Shown here: positions 31,941 through 36,693 of the stretch, in pieces
Numbering within the stretch: the stretch's first letter is position 1
How the letters are laid out: each line of letters begins with the position of its first letter
Assembly: GCA_030426845.1 (NCBI GenBank)
Contig: JAUHXR010000055.1
Location: 1-36,693, forward strand
From: Polyangia bacterium
Lineage (GTDB): Bacteria; Myxococcota_A; Polyangia; Polyangiales; Sandaracinaceae
Direction: 5' to 3'
DNA: 36,693 nt
Position numbers and translations under genes: made by a program
Notes under the pieces: model-generated
Database searches by the model: none
The model's input: only the letters and a program-made list of their open reading frames with translations
What the model was told of the DNA's origin: nothing

Positions 31941-32747
31941 ATGCCGAACAAGAAGAAACTCTCCGCCCGCCTGCACGACCGGCGCGACGCGGTCCTGGCC
32001 GCCTGGCTCAAGGACCTCGACGGCCAGCTCGACCGCGACACGCGCGGCTTCCGCGACGACGCGTCCACGATCCTCGACCTCCTCATCACCCAATGCGGCC
32101 ACGCCGAGGAGCGGTGGGACGAGGCCGCCGACTCGCTGACCGAGCTCGCGCGCGCACGCGTCGCAGCGGGCTTTGCGACCGACGAGACCATCACGCTCGT
32201 GTCGGCGCTCCGCTCGGCGGCGCTCCGCGAGGTAGCCGCGCTCGACGACATCGAGCTCCTGCGGCACCTGTCCAAGCTGCTCGATGTGTTCCTGCGCTAC
32301 CTCGTCGACGCCTACGTCGAGGCGCGCGACCTCGTGATCGCGCGGCAGCAGGAGGACCTGCTCGAGCTGTCGACCCCCGCGGTGAAGCTGTGGGACGGCA
32401 TCGTCGCGGTGCCGCTCGTGGGCACCCTCGACAGCCGCCGCGCGGTGTCGGTGATGGAGTCGCTGCTCAACAAGATCTCCGAGACCCAGTCGACGATCGC
32501 GATCATCGACATCACCGGCGTGCCGACCGTGGACACCCAGGTCGCGCAGCACATCTTGCGCACCGTGGCCGCGGCGCGGCTCACCGGGGCGCGCTGCATT
32601 CTCTGCGGGATCCGCCCGTCCATCGCGCACACCATGGTGGAGCTCGGCATCGAGCTGAGCCAGGTGGAGACCCACGCCAACCTCGCGGCGGCCTTCGCGG
32701 CTGCGCTCCGCTCTCGCGGGCTGGACGTACGGACGAGCGATGCGTGA
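31941..32747 (+). CDS. rsbR: RsbR-type stressosome protein (RsbRD N-domain plus STAS)
   Basis: 268 residues from ATG 31941, with GAGGAG five bases upstream. The N-terminal 130 residues are an all-helical RsbRD_N-type domain (ARLHDRRDAVLAAWLKDL near the start), not the globin-like domain of Bacillus RsbRA. The STAS domain spans about 150-258: DGIVAVPLVGTLDSRRA, then IAIIDITGVPTVDTQVAQHI, in which Thr199 of VDT aligns with the phosphorylated Ser of RsbS, and CILCGIRPSIAHTMVELG. RsbR forms the stressosome core and is phosphorylated by RsbT. Its stop overlaps the RsbS start by eight bases. The helical N-domain is the likely sensor or docking part, with unknown ligand. Confidence 0.93.
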   Translation: MPNKKKLSARLHDRRDAVLAAWLKDLDGQLDRDTRGFRDDASTILDLLITQCGHAEERWDEAADSLTELARARVAAGFATDETITLVSALRSAALREVAALDDIELLRHLSKLLDVFLRYLVDAYVEARDLVIARQQEDLLELSTPAVKLWDGIVAVPLVGTLDSRRAVSVMESLLNKISETQSTIAIIDITGVPTVDTQVAQHILRTVAAARLTGARCILCGIRPSIAHTMVELGIELSQVETHANLAAAFAAALRSRGLDVRTSDA

Positions 32748-33105
32748 CGACGAGGCCTCGAGCCGCACCGCGATCCTCGCGATCGGCAACACGCTGATCG
32801 CGACCCTCCAGGGGTCGATCGACGACCGAGCGGCCCTCGCGCTCAAAGACGATCTCTCCCGCCGGGTGGTCGCCACGGCCGCGTCGGGCGTGCTGATCGA
32901 GCTGAGCGCGATCGACATCGTCGACTCCTTCATCGGCCGCGTCATCGCGGACATCGCGGCCGTCTCCAAGCTGCTGGGCGCGCGCGTCGTGGTCGCGGGG
33001 ATGCGCCCCGCGGTGGCGATCACGCTCGTCGAGCTGGGCCTGGAGCTCCCCGAGGTAGAGACGGCGGTGAACACGGAGCAGGGGCTCGCCCTGCTCGGGC
33101 GCTAG
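32740..33105 (+). CDS. rsbS: RsbS stressosome scaffold (single STAS domain)
   Basis: 121 residues, a single STAS domain of normal RsbS length. It starts at ATG 32740 inside the end of rsbR. Characteristic parts are TAILAIGNTLIATLQGSIDD and ELSAIDIVDSFIGRV, where Ser63 in DSF is the site RsbT phosphorylates in the Bacillus protein, and VVAGMRPAVAITLVELGLEL. Unphosphorylated RsbS holds RsbT in the stressosome; phosphorylation releases it. All expected residues are present. It is followed by rsbT after three bases. Confidence 0.94.
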   Translation: MRDDEASSRTAILAIGNTLIATLQGSIDDRAALALKDDLSRRVVATAASGVLIELSAIDIVDSFIGRVIADIAAVSKLLGARVVVAGMRPAVAITLVELGLELPEVETAVNTEQGLALLGR

Positions 33106-33108
33106 CGT

Positions 33109-33540
33109 ATGGTCTCCGACAGCGTCCGGCCCCTCGCGCGCGAGGCGCAGGTGATGCCGATCGTGTCAGACCACGACGTCGTGCTCGTGCGGCGCGCGGC
33201 GCGCGAGCTGGCCGAGGAGATCGGCATCGGGCTCGTCGCGCGGACCAAGCTCGTCACGGCCTGCTCCGAGCTGGCCCGCAACGTCCTCGAGCACGCGGGC
33301 GGCGGCCGCGCGAGCCTCGCGGTGGTCTCGCCGGACGGCGCTCGCCGGCACGGGGTCGAGGTGGTGTTCGCCGACGACGGGCCGGGGATCGGCGACGTCG
33401 AGCGGGCCTTCGAGCGCGGCTACAGCACCAAGCGCGGGCTCGGGCTCGGGCTCGGGGGCAGCCGCCGGCTGGTCGACGACTTCGCGCTGTCGACCGAGCC
33501 GGGCGAGGGGACCACCATCCTCATCCGCACCTGGGCGTGA
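33109..33540 (+). CDS. rsbT: RsbT switch kinase (GHKL anti-sigma-factor-type ATPase)
   Basis: 143 residues from ATG 33109; an internal ATG at 33154 with GAGG upstream is an alternative that still leaves the whole domain. The ATPase boxes are intact: N box TACSELARNVLEHAGGG (Glu54, Asn58), G1 FADDGPGI (Asp90), and the glycine stretch GLGLGLGG (110-117). RsbT phosphorylates RsbS and RsbR on stress and then leaves to activate a downstream partner (RsbU in Bacillus). No RsbU is encoded here, so its target is unknown; the hybrid histidine kinase or a diguanylate cyclase/PP2C elsewhere are possible. It is the last gene of the operon, followed by a strong hairpin. Confidence 0.94.
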   Translation: MVSDSVRPLAREAQVMPIVSDHDVVLVRRAARELAEEIGIGLVARTKLVTACSELARNVLEHAGGGRASLAVVSPDGARRHGVEVVFADDGPGIGDVERAFERGYSTKRGLGLGLGGSRRLVDDFALSTEPGEGTTILIRTWA

Positions 33541-33546
33541 ATTGAG

Positions 33547-33580
33547 ACGACCCCCGCGCCGGGCCGCGCGGGGGTCGTTT
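33547..33580. terminator. Hairpin terminator between convergent genes
   Basis: A perfect 13-base stem, ACGACCCCCGCGC paired with GCGCGGGGGTCGT, with a 6-base loop (CGGGCC), followed by TT on the plus strand. It begins six bases after the rsbT stop, and the stop of the convergent repeat-protein gene lies 24 bases beyond it. It probably ends both transcripts. The T-run is short, so efficiency as an intrinsic terminator is not certain. Confidence 0.75.
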
Positions 33581-33603
33581 GCCGTGGGGTCCCGGCGCGC
33601 GGC

Positions 33604-36600
33604 TCAGCGCCGTCGGCGGCGCCGGAACCCGAAGGCGCCGGCCGCCACCGCGAGGAGCGCGAGGCCGAGCGGCGCGCCGCCCGAACCCGGCTCCACCGCG
33701 CAGAGCGCGCCGCCGCTCACCCCGCCCACCGTCGGGCCCGAGCCGGGCTCGAGGTAGTCGGGGATCCCGTTGCCGTCCGCGTCGTCGGGCTCGTCCATGT
33801 CGGGCACGCCGTCGCCGTCCGCGTCGACGTCGAGCCAGTTGGGCGCGCCGTCGCCGTCGACGTCGTCGCTCGGGGTGGGCAGCGCCCGCCCGTCGGTGAC
33901 CTCCGTCGCGGTCGGGATGGTGTCGTTGTCGTCGTCGGGATCGAGGAAGTCCGGGATCCCGTCGCCGTCGAAGTCGCGCGGCGAGCCCGCGCCGCCCTCA
34001 CCGAGCTCGTCGGCGGTGGGGAGGGTGTCGTTGTCGTCGTCGGGGTCGAGGTAGTCGAGCGTCCCGTCGCCGTCGGTGTCGCGCGGGCTGGAGGGCCCGC
34101 CCGTGCCGAGCTCGGTGCGCGTCGGCACGCCGTCGCCGTCGTCGTCCGGGTCGTCGAAGTCGGGCCGCCCGTCGCCGTCGGTGTCGGGGCAGCCCGCTGG
34201 ATCGCCGATCGGATCGCCGGGGGGCGGGCACTCGACCGAGTCGAAGAGCCCGTCCATGTCGGTGTCGCGCTCGCCCGGCGAGCCCTCGAGTCGGCAGGTC
34301 ATGTCGCAGCCGTCGCCGTCAACCTGGTTTCCGTCGTCGCACTGCTCCCAGTCCGCGCCCTCGAGGGCGCTGACCTGGCCGTCGCCGCAGACGTCCCGGT
34401 AGTCGGGGAAGCCGTCACCGTCGGTGTCCGGGCAGCCCGCCATGACGTTGGGGCACTCGGTCGCGGTGGGGATCCCGTCGTTGTCGTCGTCGGGGTCGAG
34501 GTAGTCCGGCACGCCGTCGCGGTCGGTGTCGTCGTCGGTCGGATCCCCGTCGCCGTCGTAGACCTCCTGCCGCGTCGGGATCCCGTCGTTGTCGTCGTCG
34601 GGGTCGTCGAAGTTCGGGCGCCCGTCGCCGTCGGTGTCGGGGCAGCCGGTCGGGTTCCCCACCGGGTCACCGGGGGGCGGGCACTCGACCACGTCAGGGA
34701 TGCCGTCCATGTCGGTGTCCGTCGGGATCGAGTCGGCGTCGAGGTAGTCCGGTGTGCCGTCCATGTCGGTGTCGGGGCAGGACATCGGGTCGACGCACTC
34801 GAGGCTCGTGACGATGCCGTCCATGTCGTCGTCGACGTCGCGCCAGTCGGGCGTTCCGTCCGCGTCGGTGTCCTGGAGCGGCGCGTCGGTGCCGCCGTTG
34901 TCCGGGTCGTAGGCGTCGTCGAGGCCGTCGCCGTCCGCGTCCATCCCGAGCGCGATGCGGTCCGGCGCGCCGTCCATGTTCGCGTCGTGGCCCTCGATGG
35001 AGTCGAGGATTCCGTCGCCGTCCGTGTCGAGGTCCCAGAGGTCCGGCACCCCGTCGCCGTCGGTGTCCTCACACTCCGCGACGGTGCACTCGAGGCGGTC
35101 GAGGATCCCGTCGTCGTCGCTGTCGATGTCGAGGTGGTTGGGGCGCCCGTCGCCGTCGCGGTCGCAGACGGCGGGTCCGCCGACGCACTCGACGCGGGTC
35201 GGCACGCCGTCCCCGTCGTCGTCGGGGTCCTGGTGATCGGGCATCCCGTCGCCGTCGGTGTCCGGGCACATCGCGATGTCGCCCGCGCACTCCACGTCGT
35301 CGGAGAGGCCGTCCATGTCCATGTCGCTCGGCCCGCCGTCGGGATCGAGGTAGTCGGGCGTCCCGTCCATGTCCATGTCGGGGCAGGTCATCGTCGGGTC
35401 GGCGCACTCGGAGGTGGTGCCGACGCCGTCGCCGTCGTCGTCCGGATCACGCCAGTCCTGCGTGCCGTCCATGTCGGTGTCGGGCAGCGGCGCGACGACG
35501 CCGCCCGCGTCGGGATCGAACGCGTCGTCGATCCCGTCCATGTCCGCGTCGGCGCCGGCCGGCGTAACGTCGGGGACGCCGTTCATGTCGGCGTCGTGGC
35601 CCTCGGTCGCGTCCGGGATCCCGTCGCCGTCCGCGTCGAGGTCGAGGTGGTCGGGCACGCCGTCGAGGTCGGTGTCCGGGCAGGCCGTCGGGTCGGCGCA
35701 CTCCACGAGGTCGCGGATGCCGTCGCCGTCGCTGTCCGCGTCGAGGTAGTCCGGGTGACCGTCCGCGTCGGCGTCCGGCCCGGCCGGCGCGCGGCCGCCC
35801 TGGTCGACGTCGAAGGCGTCGTCGATCCCGTCGCCGTCGAAGTCCACGCCGCGCGGGAGGATGTCCGGCGCGCCGTCGCCGTTCGCGTCGGTCGCCTCGA
35901 CGCGATCGAGGAGGCCGTCGCCGTCGGAGTCGGTGTCGAGGAAGTCCGGCCGCGAGTCGCCGTCGCTGTCCTGCGCGGCCGCGGCGCGGCCCCCGTTGTC
36001 CGGGTCGTAGGCGTCGGCGAGGCCGTCCATGTCGGTGTCCACGAAGGCCATCGGCACGGCGGTGTCGGGCACCCCGTCGCGGTTGGCGTCGTGACCCTCG
36101 GTCGTGTCGGCGATCCCGTCGCCGTCCGCGTCGAGGTCGAGGTGGTTGGGCACGCCGTCCTGATCGAGGTCGACGCCGACCGGCAGCTCGTCGCAGCTGC
36201 CGTTGGCGTCGAGGTCCATGCAGGTCACCGCGTCGGGGTCGACGTAGTCCGGGATCCCGTCGCTGTCCGAGTCGACGCTGTAGTCCGTGCCGCCGCCCTC
36301 GACCACGTCGGGGATGCCGTCGTTGTCGTCGTCGATGTCGATGTCGTCCGGCAGGCCGTCGCCGTCGCTGTCGCCGAACTCGCAGGTCTGAGCCGGGCTG
36401 CACACCTGGGAGCCGGGGCAGTGCGCGTCGGTCGCGCACTCGACGCAGGCCGCGCCCGCGCCCGTCACGTCGCAGATCGGGGTCGGGGCCATGCACCCCG
36501 AGTCGGTGCCCGCGCCGGTCGCGTCGTCGACGCACACGTCACACGTGTTGCGCGCGACGTCGCAGACGCCCATCGCGCAGTGCGCGCTCTCCGTGCACTC

Positions 36601-36693
36601 GACGCAGGCCGTGCCCGCGGTGCCCATGCCCGAGGCGCCCGCGCAGATCGGGGTCGCGGCCGCGCAGCCGCGGTCGACGCCGCCGCCGCTCAT
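33604..36693 (-). CDS. Giant thrombospondin-type-3 repeat protein with C-terminal sorting tail (5' end missing)
   Basis: 1029 residues are visible; the ATG at the window edge lies in the middle of a cysteine module (AATPICAGASGMGTAGTACVEC), so the gene certainly starts outside. Residues 1-110 are Cys-rich modules. About 112-965 is an almost unbroken array of thrombospondin type 3-like calcium-binding repeats of the form DxDxDGxxD, with links such as PTRVECVGG and PGCPDTDGDG. A single DUF4215 cysteine module (CGDGQVSALEGADWEQCDDG) interrupts the array near 764-803. The C-terminus is ALCAVEPGSGG, a hydrophobic span LGLALLAVAAGAFGF and six Arg, close to the myxobacterial Cys/transmembrane/Arg sorting tail (GC_trans_RRR/MYXO-CTERM type). 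A rigid, calcium-loaded surface stalk or adhesin is the likely role. Confidence 0.9.
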   Translation of the reverse strand: MSGGGVDRGCAAATPICAGASGMGTAGTACVECTESAHCAMGVCDVARNTCDVCVDDATGAGTDSGCMAPTPICDVTGAGAACVECATDAHCPGSQVCSPAQTCEFGDSDGDGLPDDIDIDDDNDGIPDVVEGGGTDYSVDSDSDGIPDYVDPDAVTCMDLDANGSCDELPVGVDLDQDGVPNHLDLDADGDGIADTTEGHDANRDGVPDTAVPMAFVDTDMDGLADAYDPDNGGRAAAAQDSDGDSRPDFLDTDSDGDGLLDRVEATDANGDGAPDILPRGVDFDGDGIDDAFDVDQGGRAPAGPDADADGHPDYLDADSDGDGIRDLVECADPTACPDTDLDGVPDHLDLDADGDGIPDATEGHDADMNGVPDVTPAGADADMDGIDDAFDPDAGGVVAPLPDTDMDGTQDWRDPDDDGDGVGTTSECADPTMTCPDMDMDGTPDYLDPDGGPSDMDMDGLSDDVECAGDIAMCPDTDGDGMPDHQDPDDDGDGVPTRVECVGGPAVCDRDGDGRPNHLDIDSDDDGILDRLECTVAECEDTDGDGVPDLWDLDTDGDGILDSIEGHDANMDGAPDRIALGMDADGDGLDDAYDPDNGGTDAPLQDTDADGTPDWRDVDDDMDGIVTSLECVDPMSCPDTDMDGTPDYLDADSIPTDTDMDGIPDVVECPPPGDPVGNPTGCPDTDGDGRPNFDDPDDDNDGIPTRQEVYDGDGDPTDDDTDRDGVPDYLDPDDDNDGIPTATECPNVMAGCPDTDGDGFPDYRDVCGDGQVSALEGADWEQCDDGNQVDGDGCDMTCRLEGSPGERDTDMDGLFDSVECPPPGDPIGDPAGCPDTDGDGRPDFDDPDDDGDGVPTRTELGTGGPSSPRDTDGDGTLDYLDPDDDNDTLPTADELGEGGAGSPRDFDGDGIPDFLDPDDDNDTIPTATEVTDGRALPTPSDDVDGDGAPNWLDVDADGDGVPDMDEPDDADGNGIPDYLEPGSGPTVGGVSGGALCAVEPGSGGAPLGLALLAVAAGAFGFRRRRRR
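33760..36380 (-). repeat. Thrombospondin type 3-coding DNA repeats
   Basis: About 2.6 kb of degenerate tandem repetition, recognised on the plus strand by the constantly recurring GTCGCCGTCGGTGTC and GTCCATGTCGGTGTC words at spacings that are multiples of three. On the minus strand these encode DTDGDG and DTDMDG. The units are not identical, so they are an old, coding repeat and not a satellite. The region is likely to collapse or mis-assemble in short-read data. Confidence 0.85.

Noticed and set aside
33760-36380. Regularly spaced repeats resembling a CRISPR array or satellite
   Set aside because: Units vary in length and sequence, spacing is always a multiple of three, and the minus strand encodes calcium-binding DxDxDG repeats.

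Overview
The window is very GC-rich chromosomal DNA, densely coding on both strands. It most likely comes from a myxobacterium (Myxococcota), perhaps a Sandaracinus-like member of the Polyangiales; this is inferred from family content, not from a search. Pointers are a DUF2378 protein (a family first defined as Myxococcus paralogues), a fibro-slime protein with DUF4215 cysteine repeats, a giant thrombospondin-type-3 protein ending in a Cys/transmembrane/poly-Arg tail, Kazal and vWA lipoproteins with Asp-Ala-Gly-rich linkers, and a stand-alone Ser/Thr kinase. I see no tRNA, rRNA, IS element, prophage or CRISPR array. The base composition makes most antisense frames open for hundreds of codons, so starts were set by family fit, ribosome-binding sites and gene overlaps.

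Layout. 1-1134: 3' part of a secreted fibro-slime protein. 1194-2335 (minus): a PfpI-type protein and a MarR regulator in a translationally coupled pair, with a perfect palindrome at the promoter end. 2.7-8.4 kb: methyltransferase, DegV-family lipid-binding protein, Ser/Thr kinase, exported SRPBCC protein, thioredoxin 2 and several unknowns. 8.5-13.5 kb: a CrtA-like protein, a zinc-ribbon membrane protein with a YndJ-like membrane protein, and a site-2-protease-like protein whose catalytic glutamate is replaced by leucine. 13.5-20.8 kb: a DUF4423 regulator divergent from a lipoprotein, a DUF2383 ferritin-like protein, DUF2378, a 3-beta-HSD-like reductase, a Kazal lipoprotein and a TetR regulator. 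20.9-25.8 kb: a zinc-ribbon membrane protein and three consecutive Asp-Ala-Gly-linker lipoproteins (vWA, DUF1996, and a tandem DOMON/CBM9-like protein).

25.9-28.9 kb holds a compact overlapping cluster: a small membrane protein, a cardiolipin-synthase-like PLD enzyme, a putative amidoligase and a class-I glutamine-amidotransferase-fold hydrolase (peptidase C26). A ligase and a hydrolase for gamma-glutamyl-type amide bonds, next to a phospholipid-headgroup enzyme, are the best candidate here for an undescribed pathway.

28.9-33.5 kb is a complete stressosome-type signalling operon. It opens with a sigma-54-like promoter and two small stress-associated membrane proteins (DUF1328, YtxH), followed by a fused RsbT-like/RsbX-like protein, a hybrid histidine kinase, and RsbR, RsbS and RsbT, and closes with a strong hairpin terminator. 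No sigma factor or RsbU/V/W is present, so the output probably runs through the histidine kinase/receiver protein or a distant partner. 33604-36693 (minus) is the C-terminal 1029 residues of a huge calcium-binding repeat protein that runs off the window.
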